A stretch of DNA of 34,167 nt from Streptomyces sp. 8K308 (GCF_004348315.1 NZ_SMKC01000045.1:1-34167), one strand, 5' to 3'; counted from the first letter of the stretch, positions 23,320-31,091 are shown. A program made the numbers and translations. Notes: a model not told the origin generated them from the letters alone.

Positions 23320-24137
23320 GACATGTGCTCCTTGGCTGAGTGCTCGGACGTCGGGGTGCGCGACGCGGGGGATGGCGGGGAGGAGAAGGCGATCAGGGGC
23401 CGTCCGGTCGCCGGGTGGCTGAGCAGGTGCGCCTGGACGCCGAAGACCTCGCGGATCAGTTCGGGCGTCAACACCTCCGCCGGGGGACCGTGGGCGACGA
23501 TCCGCCCCGCCCGCATGACGGCGACGACGTCGCAGTGGGCCGCCGCCAGGTTCAGATCGTGTAGTGCGGCGAGCGTGGTCAGTCCCAGCTCGCCGATGAT
23601 GCGCATGAGTTCGAGCTGGAAGGAGACGTCCAGGTGGTTGGTCGGCTCGTCGAGCACCAGTACCTGGCTCTCCTGCACCAGGGCACGCGCCAGCAGCACC
23701 CGCTGCTTCTCGCCGCCCGAAAGACCGGCGAAGGGCCGTCCCGCGAGGTCGGTCGCGCCGACACGGGCGAGGGCGCGGTCGGCGAGTGCCAGGTCGCGAG
23801 GGGAGTCGCCCCCGAAGCCGCGCTGGTGGGGCAGGCGGCCGAGGAGCACGACATCGAGTACGTCGAGGTCGAAGTCGGCGGTGGTCTCCTGGGTCATGAC
23901 GGCGACCTGCCGCGCCACGGTCCGCGGCGGCAGCCGCCACACGTCCCGCCCGTCGATGCCGACCGTGCCGGACTCGGGCCTGGTCACCCGGTAGAGGCTG
24001 CGCAGCAGCGTGGACTTTCCGCTGCCGTTGGGGCCCACGAGACCGGCGATCTGGCCCGGCGCCACACTGAACGTCGCGCCGTGCACGACGCGCGTGCCGC
24101 CCGGCGCGACGGCGACATCCGTGAAGTCGACCCTCAT
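23316..24137 (-). CDS. Metallophore ABC transporter ATPase (FecE/FhuC class)
   Basis: 273 residues from ATG 24137, overlapping the permease stop by four bases (ATGA). It shows Walker A GPNGSGKST (35-43), the Q-loop in VMTQETTADFDLDV, the signature LSGGEKQR (139-146), Walker B VLVLDEPT (159-166) and the H-loop AALHDLNLAAAHC. The FecE-type phrase HGPPAEVLTPELIREVFGVQ lies near the C-terminus. It energizes the FecCD-type permease encoded just upstream. A paralogue with the same motif numbering occurs in the copper module at 30294-31091, so the two uptake systems are related by duplication or share close ancestry. The C-terminal 20 residues are Ser/Pro-rich and extend past the usual end. Confidence 0.95.
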   Translation of the reverse strand: MRVDFTDVAVAPGGTRVVHGATFSVAPGQIAGLVGPNGSGKSTLLRSLYRVTRPESGTVGIDGRDVWRLPPRTVARQVAVMTQETTADFDLDVLDVVLLGRLPHQRGFGGDSPRDLALADRALARVGATDLAGRPFAGLSGGEKQRVLLARALVQESQVLVLDEPTNHLDVSFQLELMRIIGELGLTTLAALHDLNLAAAHCDVVAVMRAGRIVAHGPPAEVLTPELIREVFGVQAHLLSHPATGRPLIAFSSPPSPASRTPTSEHSAKEHMS

Positions 24138-25225
24138 CGCAGCATCCCCGCCCTGGCCGCGCGCCCCTGGCGTATCAGCCAGAGGAAGCAGGGAGCGCCC
24201 ACCACGGCGGTGACGATGCCGATGGGGATCTCGGTGGGCGCGGCGACGGTACGCGCGAGCACGTCGGCGGCCATCAGGAAGAGAGCGCCGCCCAGGATGG
24301 CGACGGACAGCATGCGGCGGTGGTCGGCGCCGACAAGGATGCGGGCGGCGTGCGGGATGACGAGACCGACGAAACCGATGCCGCCGCTGACCGCCACGAC
24401 GGCCCCGGTCAGCAGGGAGGCGGCGATCACCAGGTTCCCGCGCAGCCGGTTGACGTTGACGCCCAGGGCGGTGGCGTTCTCGTCGCCGACCAGCAGGGCG
24501 TTGAGGGCCCGGGCGTTCGCCAGGGCGTAGAGCGCGACCGCGGCGAGCGCCGCGGCCGGGACCGTGAGTTGGTCCATGGTGGCCGCCGAGACGCTGCCCA
24601 GCAGGAAGAAGAGCACGCTGAAGACGTTCTGGGCCTCGGTGGTCAGGGTCAGGTAGCTGGTCACCGCGCTGAGGAGGGAGCCGAGGGCCACGCCGGCGAG
24701 GATCATGCGTGTCGGTGCCAGCACCCCCTGCTGACGGGCCAGCAGGTAGACGGCGGCGGTCGCGCCAAGCGCGCCGAGGAACGCCGCACCGCTGAGCGGG
24801 AGCCCACCCACGGCGGCCGAGCCCAGGGTGATCACGGACACCGCGCCGACACTGGCTCCTGCCGAGACCCCCAGCACGTAGGGCTCAGCCAACGGATTGC
24901 GCACCGCCGCCTGCATCAGCGCCCCGGCCAGCGCGAGACCGGCCCCGGCCAGGCCGGCCAGCAGGGTGCGTGGCAGCCGGAACTGCCACACGGTCTGGTC
25001 CTGGAGTCGGGTGATCGAACCGTCCCTCATCCAGGGGGCGTCGGGGATGAGGTGGCCGATGATGACGCGGACGGCATCGGCCACCCCGACATCGGCCGGG
25101 CCGGTGGCGGCGGAGATGACGATGGTGGCCAGGATGGCGAGCGCGAGGAAGAGCTGCGCGCCGACCAGCACCCCGGGGGGCCGGCGTCGCCCCCGCTGTC
25201 TCGCGGCCTGTCTCGTGGCGGACAA
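24134..25225 (-). CDS. FecCD-family metallophore permease
   Basis: 363 residues from a TTG at 25225 that has AGGAGG seven bases upstream. The open frame reaches 25690, but the added part lies across the Zur-like box and has no membrane protein character; GTG 25171 is a weaker alternative. FecCD features include QFRLPRTLLAGLAGAGLALA, MQAAVRNPLAEPYVLGVSAG, the coupling-region sequence ALGVNVNRLR, GIGFVGLVIPHAARIL and EIPIGIVTAVVGAPCFLWLI. About ten membrane helices are expected, working as a homodimer. It is the first gene of the minus-strand uptake operon, and the Zur-like box lies only 16-36 bases before the start codon, well placed to block the promoter. Confidence 0.9.
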   Translation of the reverse strand: MSATRQAARQRGRRRPPGVLVGAQLFLALAILATIVISAATGPADVGVADAVRVIIGHLIPDAPWMRDGSITRLQDQTVWQFRLPRTLLAGLAGAGLALAGALMQAAVRNPLAEPYVLGVSAGASVGAVSVITLGSAAVGGLPLSGAAFLGALGATAAVYLLARQQGVLAPTRMILAGVALGSLLSAVTSYLTLTTEAQNVFSVLFFLLGSVSAATMDQLTVPAAALAAVALYALANARALNALLVGDENATALGVNVNRLRGNLVIAASLLTGAVVAVSGGIGFVGLVIPHAARILVGADHRRMLSVAILGGALFLMAADVLARTVAAPTEIPIGIVTAVVGAPCFLWLIRQGRAARAGMLR

Positions 25226-25240
25226 CGACGCGCCTCCTGC

Positions 25241-25261
25241 GATTGAAAACCGTTTTCGTAA
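25241..25261. promoter_or_regulatory. Zur-like box 4
   Basis: GAAAACCGTTTTC (25245-25257) is a perfect 6-1-6 palindrome, with flanks that also fit the Streptomyces Zur box. It is directly upstream of the TTG start of the FecCD permease on the minus strand. On the plus strand it precedes the second patch of gene remnants, so it may once have been a divergent operator, like boxes 1 and 3. Confidence 0.78.
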
Positions 25262-25306
25262 CCGTATCCACTGGGCAGGCAGGCGGGCAACGGGTTGCGC
25301 GGGGGT

Positions 25307-25465
25307 GTGAAGACGATCACCAAGCGTCCGCCCTGCCGGGCCGTGGCGGGGGTTTCGGCGGACTCCGCCGGGCGGCGTACCAACCGCCGGCGCCATCAGT
25401 TCGCCGCGACCACCGTGCTGTATGCCGTGTTGGCGGTCGGTCACGTCTTCCTGCGGACGGAGAGG
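25307..25465 (+). pseudogene. N-terminal fragment of an unidentified membrane protein
   Basis: From GTG 25307 one frame gives a basic start (KTITKRPPCR), a run of arginines and one hydrophobic segment, FAATTVLYAVLAVGHVFL, before the sequence changes into ABC-ATPase remnants. It resembles the cytoplasmic start and first helix of an ABC permease, but it is too short to name. It sits about 46 bases after Zur-like box 4. Confidence 0.3.
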
Positions 25466-25484
25466 CGCCTGCCGAGGGCGGAGC

Positions 25485-25812
25485 CGCGTCGACGCCCTCT
25501 CGCCCTGGCAGCGCGCCAGGCGACTGGCGATCGCCCTGACCGAGCAGGTCGACATGAGGCTGTCGAGCGTCGAGGCGGTGGCACGCTCGGCCGGGTGCCG
25601 CACCGGTCGTGGCTCGGCCGGGGCGGGGCAGGGGACCGCGCCGCGGTCGACCGGGCGCTGGCCGACGCCGGGGTCGAGGCGCTGCGCCACCGGCTGCTGG
25701 GCGACCTGTCCGACGGCGAGCGGCAGCGGGTGATGGTGGCGCGTGCCCTCGCGCAGGAGCCCTCGGTGCTGGTGCTCGACGAGCCCACGGCCTTCCTCGA
25801 CGTGGCCCGCCG
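25485..25812 (+). pseudogene. Frameshifted remnant of a siderophore-type ABC ATPase
   Basis: One frame encodes VDALSPWQRARRLAIALTEQ, the region just after Walker A and before the signature in FecE-type ATPases. A shift near 25590 leads to GRVPHRSWLGR and DRALADAGVEAL. It then runs through the signature LSDGERQRVMVARALAQEP and Walker B VLVLDEPTAFLDVARRV. The N-terminus with Walker A and the whole C-terminus are missing. The sequence differs clearly from the intact ATPase at 23316-24137, so this is not a recent copy of it. It is cut at about 25812 and joined to cytochrome P450 sequence. Confidence 0.75.
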
Positions 25813-26398
25813 TGTTACGACCTGCTCGGCACAGTGGTCGAGGGCCGGGACCAGCAAGGGCGGCTCAACGAGGAGGAGTTGGTCGTCCTCGGCGTGACGC
25901 TGCTCTACGCGGGACTTGAGACCACCTCCAACCACATCGGCAACTTCACCCACAGCCTGCTCACCCACCCCGACCAGCTCGCCGCGCTGCGCGCCGACCC
26001 GGGGCTGCTGGACCGGGCCGTCGACGAACTGCTGCGCCACACGCCCACGGTCACCTCGGCCGGCTTCACCCGCATCGCGCTGGAGGACGTCGCACTGGGC
26101 GGCGCGCTGGTACGGACCGGGGAGGCGGTCATGGTGCAGATCGACGTCGCCAACCGCGACGAGCGGGTCTTCAACCGCGCCGAGGAACTGGACATCACGC
26201 GCCGGCCCAACCCGCACCTGGCTTTCGGGACCGCACTACTGCGTGGCCGCGCAACTGGCCAAGGCCGAGCTGCGCGTCGCCATCGGGTCGCTGCTGTGCC
26301 GCTTCCCCAACCTGCGGCTCGCGCTCTCCGAAGGGGAGCTGGACTGGCGGCGCGGCCGGATGGTGCGGGGTCTCGACCGGCTCCCCGTTACCTGGTGA
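25812..26398 (+). pseudogene. Cytochrome P450 remnant (N-terminus lost, heme loop disrupted)
   Basis: The stretch begins inside a P450, at YDLLGTVVEGRDQQGRLNEE. It keeps the I-helix oxygen-binding region LLYAGLETTSNHIGN, the K-helix ExxR in VDELLRHTP, and IDVANRDERVFNRAEELDI. The heme-binding loop should read FGxGxHxC. Here LAFG in one frame is followed by GPHYCVAAQLAKAELRVAI in another, which is best explained by loss of about five bases near 26229. The tail then runs to the TGA at 26396-26398. The N-terminal half is absent. P450 genes occur in the coelibactin cluster and other tailoring loci, so this may come from the same lost pathway as the NRPS remnants. Confidence 0.82.
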
Positions 26399-26410
26399 CC
26401 GCCGTCACGC

Positions 26411-26551
26411 CGGTTCCGCTTGGCGCGGCAGCTGCTGCTCGTGGGCTGGTTCCTGCCGCTCTTCGGTATTCCGCTCGCGGTCTTCCTGGCCCTGGACACC
26501 GTGGTGGGGCACTTTCTGCGTCGGCGGAAGGCGGGGCTCGGCGCCGGGTAG
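26411..26551 (+). pseudogene. C-terminal fragment of a PepSY-type membrane protein
   Basis: A frame open for 47 codons up to the TAG at 26549-26551 reads RFRLARQLLLVGWFLPLFG, then IPLAVFLALDTVVGHFLRRR. This is one hydrophobic helix and a basic tail, as at the end of PepSY-associated transmembrane proteins. It lacks a start and follows the P450 remnant by 12 bases. Confidence 0.45.
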
Positions 26552-26571
26552 CCGGAGCCCTGAGCCGTCTC

Positions 26572-26605
26572 GTGTCGGGTGGTCGCCTTCGGGACCACCC
26601 GGCAC
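26572..26605. terminator. Terminator hairpin after the remnant patch
   Basis: GTGTCGGGTGGTC (26572-26584) pairs with GACCACCCGGCAC (26593-26605), a 13-bp stem with one G-T pair and an eight-base loop. It separates the remnants from the membrane-protein gene at 26644. Confidence 0.65.
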
Positions 26606-26643
26606 TCCAGCCCACAGCAGGTCAATGGGACGATGCGGGAGTC

Positions 26644-27327
26644 ATGAGAGCGGGTCCGGTGGTGCGGGCGGCGCGGGCCTCGGTGTTCGCGGCGCTGTGC
26701 GTGCTGCTGTCAGCGCTGGGGCATCAGATGATGTCCGGCCACCCCGTTCCGTGGTTCACCCTCGTGGCCGGCTTCGCCGTGACGACCGTGGGAGCGTGGG
26801 CATTCGCGCGCCGCGAACGCGGTCCCGGCACCGTGATCATCGGAACGCTCGCCGCCCAGGGGCTGCTGCACACCGCGTTCTCCCGCACGGCCGGACACGG
26901 CGCGCCCAGCGGCGCGAGGTCCGCGCCGGAGTGGGCCGACCTGCTGCTGTGCGGGCCGCCCAACGACGGTTCGATGTCTCAGGGCGAGGCCGCTGAGTTG
27001 TTGCACCACGCCGGCCTCGGCCACCTCGCGGCGGCGGCACCGTCCCACGGCGGCGGGCAGCCGGGCGGGATGCTCGCGGCCCATGTCCTGGCGGCGGTGC
27101 TGAGCGCGGTGTGGCTGTCGGGCGGTGAGCGCGCCGTCTTCCGCCTGCTGCGCGCCACCACGCGGTGGCTGCTCGCCCCGATGCGGTGGCTGTTCTCGCC
27201 CTGCCCCGTCGTGGCGCCTCCAGCGCGCCCCGTCCGTTTCGCGCACTCCGCCCAGGTGCTGCGCCGGCTGCTTCTCGTTCGGGTCGTCCCTTCGCGCGGC
27301 CCACCGGTGGCGCCGGCTGTCCGCTGA
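26644..27327 (+). CDS. Integral membrane protein, function unknown
   Basis: 227 residues from ATG 26644, with GCGGGAG nearby. The open frame upstream runs through the P450 remnant and is not part of this gene. Hydrophobic segments include ASVFAALCVLLSALGHQMM, FTLVAGFAVTTVGAWAFA, VIIGTLAAQGLLHTAF and MLAAHVLAAVLSAVWL, so about four helices are likely. Histidines and methionines sit near helix ends (HQMMSGH, HHAGLGH), which could suit metal handling. Similar proteins occur near copper genes in actinobacteria, to my recollection. The gene lies upstream of the SigC-like sigma factor and may belong to the copper module. No firm function can be given. Confidence 0.75.
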   Translation: MRAGPVVRAARASVFAALCVLLSALGHQMMSGHPVPWFTLVAGFAVTTVGAWAFARRERGPGTVIIGTLAAQGLLHTAFSRTAGHGAPSGARSAPEWADLLLCGPPNDGSMSQGEAAELLHHAGLGHLAAAAPSHGGGQPGGMLAAHVLAAVLSAVWLSGGERAVFRLLRATTRWLLAPMRWLFSPCPVVAPPARPVRFAHSAQVLRRLLLVRVVPSRGPPVAPAVR

Positions 27328-27441
27328 CAGCACGGCACCACCCCGGGATCGCGGCCGACCGGCCGCGCCCGGCTCCCCTGACTCACCGGCGCGTACCCGC
27401 CTGCGTGCGGGCACGCCGGTCCACGCGAAGGACACCACACA

Positions 27442-28014
27442 GTGGAACCCACCACCCGTTATCGCGCTGCCCCGACACGGGACGATGCAGCCGTGACCCG
27501 CTGGGCGCTGGCGGCCGGCGCCGGGGACGAGAGCGCGGTCGAGCGCTTCGTCGCGGCCACCCGCCCCGACGTCCGGCGGTTCGTCACCCACCTGACCGGC
27601 GATCCGCAGGGCGCGGACGACCTCACCCAGGAGACCTTCCTGCGCGCCCTGCGGGCCCTGCCGCGCTTCGAAGGCAGGTCGTCCGCCCGCACCTGGCTGT
27701 TGTCGATTGCCCGCCGGGTCGTCGTCGACCGCGTCCGGTATGACAGGGCCAGGCCCGTTCTGGTCTCCACCGACGCCTGGCAGTACCTGGCGGAGGCGGC
27801 ACAACCCCGCCACGTCCCCGGTGTCGACGAGGGCGTGGTCATCGAGGACCTGGTGGCGAAGCTGCCGGCGGAGCGCCGGCAGGCGTTCCTGCTGACCCAA
27901 CTCCTCGGCCTGCCCTACGCGGAGGTCGCGACGGTCTCGGACTGCCCGGTCGGCACCGTCCGCTCCCGGGTGAACCGGGCCAGGCGCACGTTGACCGCCC
28001 AGTTGCTCGCCTGA
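27442..28014 (+). CDS. ECF-type RNA polymerase sigma factor, SigC-like
   Basis: 190 residues from GTG 27442, with GAAGGA upstream. Sigma region 2 covers about residues 30-100 (DDLTQETFLRALRALPRFEG, SSARTWLLSIARRVVVDRVR). Region 4 covers about 136-185, with LLTQLLGLPYAEVATVSDCP and VGTVRSRVNRARRTL as the helix-turn-helix. Both regions are strikingly close to Mycobacterium tuberculosis SigC as I remember it. That factor is linked to copper acquisition genes, including the ATPase gene ctpB and an NRPS locus. As for SigC, no anti-sigma gene is adjacent. The likely targets are the uptake and ATPase genes that follow. The SigC match is from memory and should be aligned. Confidence 0.9.
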   Translation: MEPTTRYRAAPTRDDAAVTRWALAAGAGDESAVERFVAATRPDVRRFVTHLTGDPQGADDLTQETFLRALRALPRFEGRSSARTWLLSIARRVVVDRVRYDRARPVLVSTDAWQYLAEAAQPRHVPGVDEGVVIEDLVAKLPAERRQAFLLTQLLGLPYAEVATVSDCPVGTVRSRVNRARRTLTAQLLA

Positions 28015-28030
28015 TCGCGGACCGGCGCGG

Positions 28031-28070
28031 CGTGGTCGGCGCCACCGGAAGCTCGGTGGCGCCGACCACG
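28031..28070. terminator. Perfect terminator hairpin after the sigma factor
   Basis: Arms at 28031-28047 and 28054-28070 form a perfect 17-bp stem with a GAAGCT loop, 17 bases after the sigma-factor stop. The following uptake operon therefore needs its own promoter. Confidence 0.88.
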
Positions 28071-28098
28071 GGAACCCGCGACTCGAGGACCCCGACTA
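28070..28098 (+). promoter_or_regulatory. Possible ECF-type promoter of the copper operon
   Basis: GGGAAC (28070-28075) and CGACTA (28093-28098), 17 bases apart, loosely resemble an ECF -35/-10 pair. They lie 58 bases before the binding-protein start. The -10 match is weak, so this is only a candidate for recognition by the neighbouring sigma factor. Confidence 0.25.
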
Positions 28099-28155
28099 CT
28101 GAGACGAGCCGGCGGAGGCAGAGCGCCGGATGGTGCGAAAGTCGGAGGAGGGACC

Positions 28156-29235
28156 ATGCGTCGTTGGGCGATCGCCTGTGGGGTCGCGCTGCTGACCGTC
28201 GTGGTGGCGGGATGCGGTGGCGAGGTGGACGGCGGCTCGTCCGCCGCGGGTGGGGAGGGCGGCGACGGCACGGCGGGCGGTGGCTTCCCCGTGACGGTCA
28301 CTGACTGCGCCGGGGCGGGGACGGTGTTCGAATCGAGTCCCGAGCGGATCGTCACCAGCAACGCGTCCAGCCTGGAGATGCTGCTGCGGCTCGGCGCCGG
28401 TGACCGGGTGATCGGCACCGGCTTCCCGCCGGGCGCCGGCTATCTCCCCGGCGAACTGGACGCCCAGGCCCAGGCGGTTCCCGTGCTCGGCGAGGGCGTC
28501 ATCGACAAGGAGACGTTGCTCGGCTCGGGCGCCGACCTGTACATCGACACCTTCGGATCGATGGACGGCATGGACGGGATGGGCGGCTTCCCCACCGAGG
28601 AGGAGTTCGCCGCGGCCGGCATCGACCACATGTTCCTGCTGTCCACGGCCTGTGCCGCCGCGCTCGACGGGCCGCGCGAGGACCTGGCCGCGGTGACGGA
28701 GGACATCCGCCGTCTTGGCGCCGTCACCGGTACGACGGAGCGGGCCGAGGAGCTGATCGGCGAGATGACCGGGCGGCTGGAGCGGGTCGGCGAGGTGGTG
28801 GCGGACGTGCCGGCCGAGGACCGTCCCTCGTACTGGATCTACGACTTCGACGCCAGCGCCGAGCAACCGATGGCGGTGTGCAACCGGCAGGTCGCCAACG
28901 CCGTGCTGACCCTCGCCGGGGTGCGCAACGTCTTCGCCGACTGCGACACCGACTACCAGCCCTCCTCTTGGGAGGACGTCGTCGCCGGTGACCCCGACTG
29001 GATCCAGATCGCGGTACGCAACCGCGGTGACGCGGCGGCCACCGAGGCCGCGTTCGACGAGGCCGAGCAGTCCCTGCGCGACCATCCAGCCACCCGCGAC
29101 CTGACCGCCGTGCGGGAGGGACGCTTCCTCCGCATCGGGTTGGAGGCCACCACCATCGCCGGGGTCCGCAACGCCGAGACCGTCGAGACCATCGCCGAGA
29201 CCGTGTACGCCGACCGCTTCGCGGACGCCGGCTAG
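28156..29235 (+). CDS. Metal-chelate-binding lipoprotein of the copper module (FecB class)
   Basis: 359 residues from ATG 28156, with GGAGGAGGG upstream. Signal peptide with lipobox VVVAGCGG (Cys20), then a Gly-rich linker. The binding domain begins near residue 44 with FPVTVTDCAG, SPERIVTSNASSLEMLLRLG and GDRVIGTGFPP. A Met/Asp/Gly insert, SMDGMDGMGG (135-144), is unusual in this family and could bind copper. Several cysteines are present in the mature chain. Operon position with a Cu(I) ATPase and a PCu(A)C-like protein suggests a copper chelate, or chalkophore, as ligand, which is inference. The permease start follows the stop with no gap. Confidence 0.9.
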   Translation: MRRWAIACGVALLTVVVAGCGGEVDGGSSAAGGEGGDGTAGGGFPVTVTDCAGAGTVFESSPERIVTSNASSLEMLLRLGAGDRVIGTGFPPGAGYLPGELDAQAQAVPVLGEGVIDKETLLGSGADLYIDTFGSMDGMDGMGGFPTEEEFAAAGIDHMFLLSTACAAALDGPREDLAAVTEDIRRLGAVTGTTERAEELIGEMTGRLERVGEVVADVPAEDRPSYWIYDFDASAEQPMAVCNRQVANAVLTLAGVRNVFADCDTDYQPSSWEDVVAGDPDWIQIAVRNRGDAAATEAAFDEAEQSLRDHPATRDLTAVREGRFLRIGLEATTIAGVRNAETVETIAETVYADRFADAG

Positions 29236-30297
29236 ATGACCGCCACCGCCAAGGCCGCCGGGCGCACGGCCCGCCGGCTGCGACCCGGACCGCTCGCGCT
29301 GGCACTCGTCCTGCTGCTGCTCGCCGCGCTGACCGCCGGGGTCAGCCTCGGCACGACGGACATCGCCCCCGGCGAGGTCTGGGGCGTCGTCGGCCGCCGG
29401 CTCACCGGGCAGGAGGTCAAACCCGGCACCGACGACCTGATCGTCTGGCAACTACGGCTACCCCGCGCTCTGCTGGCCGCACTGGTCGGGGCCGGGCTCG
29501 GCCTGGTGGGCACGGCGGTGCAGGCGCTGGTGCGCAACCCGCTCGCCGACCCCTACCTGCTCGGCGTCTCCAGCGGCGCCTCGCTCGGCGCGGTCGCCGC
29601 GATCGTGCTGGGCGCCGGGGCCGGTGGGCTGCTTGGCCTCGGTCTCTCGTCGGCCGCGTTCTGCGGCGCGCTGCTGTCGTTCGCGCTGGTGTGGACGTTC
29701 ACCCGGCGCGAGCGCGGGTTCTCCGCGCTCCGCCTGGTGCTCGTCGGCGTCGCGGTGGGGCAGTTCCTGTCCGGCGTCACCAGCTACCTGGTGCTGCGGG
29801 CCGGCGACCAGCAACGCACCCAGAGCGTGTTGTTCTGGCTGATGGGCAGCCTCGGCGGCGCCACCTGGGAACGCCTGGCGCTGCCGGCCCTCACCGTCGC
29901 CTGCGGTCTGGTGTTCCTGCTGGCCCGCGCCCGGGGACTCAACACGCTGCTGATGGGTGACGAGACCGCGGCCGGGCTCGGCGTCGACCCGCGCCGGCTG
30001 CGCCGCGAACTGTTCGTCGTCACCAGCGTGCTGACCGGCGTGCTGGTGTCGGTCTCCGGCGCCATCGGCTTCGTCGGACTGCTGGTGCCCCACCTGTGTC
30101 GGCTGCTGGTCGGTGGCGACCACCGCAGGATGCTGCCGCTGTCCGCCCTCACCGGCGCGCTGCTGCTCACGGTCGTCGACCTGGTGTGCCGCACCGCGCT
30201 GCCCGCCCAGGAACTCCCGATCGGCGTGGTCACCGCCCTGCTCGGCGCGCCCGCGCTCCTGTACCTGCTCGACCGACGGCTTGCGAGGTCCGTGTGA
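29236..30297 (+). CDS. FecCD-family permease of the copper module
   Basis: 353 residues from ATG 29236, placed directly after the lipoprotein stop. Family features are QLRLPRALLAALVGAGLGLV, VQALVRNPLADPYLLGVSSG, AAGLGVDPRRLRRELFVV, GAIGFVGLLVPHLCRLL and ELPIGVVTALLGAPALLYLL. About ten membrane helices are expected. It aligns along its length by eye with the Zur-controlled permease at 24134-25225, so the window contains two parallel uptake systems. It overlaps the ATPase gene by GTGA (30294-30297). Confidence 0.94.
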   Translation: MTATAKAAGRTARRLRPGPLALALVLLLLAALTAGVSLGTTDIAPGEVWGVVGRRLTGQEVKPGTDDLIVWQLRLPRALLAALVGAGLGLVGTAVQALVRNPLADPYLLGVSSGASLGAVAAIVLGAGAGGLLGLGLSSAAFCGALLSFALVWTFTRRERGFSALRLVLVGVAVGQFLSGVTSYLVLRAGDQQRTQSVLFWLMGSLGGATWERLALPALTVACGLVFLLARARGLNTLLMGDETAAGLGVDPRRLRRELFVVTSVLTGVLVSVSGAIGFVGLLVPHLCRLLVGGDHRRMLPLSALTGALLLTVVDLVCRTALPAQELPIGVVTALLGAPALLYLLDRRLARSV

Positions 30298-31091
30298 AAG
30301 TGGAGATCGAGGACCTGCGGGTCACGCTCGGCGGGCGCGACGTGCTGGCCGGCGTTCATCTGCTGGCGCGCGACGGCGAGATCGCCGGCCTGGTGGGGCC
30401 CAACGGCAGCGGCAAGTCGACGCTGCTGCGCACCGTCTACCGCCACCTGCGGCCGGCCGCCGGCCGGGTGCTGCTGGACGGCGAGGACGTCTCCCTCATG
30501 TCCGCGGCCCGCGCCGCCCGCCGGGTGGCCGCTCTGCCGCAGGAGCGCGGCAGCGACTTCCACCTCACCGTCCGCGAGGTGGTCGCCATGGGCCGCACCC
30601 CGCACCAGCGGCCCCTCGCCGGGGACAGCACGGCCGACATCGCGGCCGTCGACGAGGCGTTGACCGCGGTCGGCATGGCGACGGCCGCCGAGCGCGACTT
30701 CGCCACCCTCTCCGGCGGCGAACGACAACGCGCCCTGCTGGCCAGGGCGTTCGCCCAGGAGCCCCGGGTGCTGGTGCTCGACGAGCCCACAAACCACCTC
30801 GACGTCCGCCACCAGGTGGAACTGCTCACGCTGCTCCGCGCCCACCGGCGCACCACCCTGGTCGCCCTGCACGACCTGAACGCCGCCGCCTCGGTCTGCG
30901 ACCGGCTGCACGTGCTGGGCGACGGTCGGCTGCTGGCCTCCGGACCGCCGGCCGAGGTGCTGACCGCCGAACTGCTGGAGCGCGTCTTCGGCGTCCACGC
31001 CGCCGTGACCAAGCACCCACTCAACGGCGACCCGCTCATCGCCTTCGACCACCGTCGGGTCCCGACCCCTGAGAAGGAGATCCTCCCGTGA
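30294..31091 (+). CDS. ABC ATPase of the copper-module importer (FecE class)
   Basis: 265 residues from GTG 30294, in a GTGA overlap with the permease; the upstream extension is a shadow. Walker A is GPNGSGKST (35-43), signature LSGGERQR (139-146), Walker B VLVLDEPT (159-166) and H-loop VALHDLNAAASVC. The C-terminal phrase SGPPAEVLTAELLERVFGVH is typical of FecE/BtuD-like proteins. Motif positions are the same as in the Zur-controlled ATPase. It ends in a GTGA overlap with a small membrane-protein gene, so the whole module is one translationally coupled operon. Confidence 0.95.
   Translation: MKVEIEDLRVTLGGRDVLAGVHLLARDGEIAGLVGPNGSGKSTLLRTVYRHLRPAAGRVLLDGEDVSLMSAARAARRVAALPQERGSDFHLTVREVVAMGRTPHQRPLAGDSTADIAAVDEALTAVGMATAAERDFATLSGGERQRALLARAFAQEPRVLVLDEPTNHLDVRHQVELLTLLRAHRRTTLVALHDLNAAASVCDRLHVLGDGRLLASGPPAEVLTAELLERVFGVHAAVTKHPLNGDPLIAFDHRRVPTPEKEILP

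Noticed and set aside
23320..23940. Long extension of the zinc-linked lipoprotein frame
   Set aside because: It is Arg/Pro-rich and overlaps the ATPase gene; the lipoprotein signal peptide starts at 23319.
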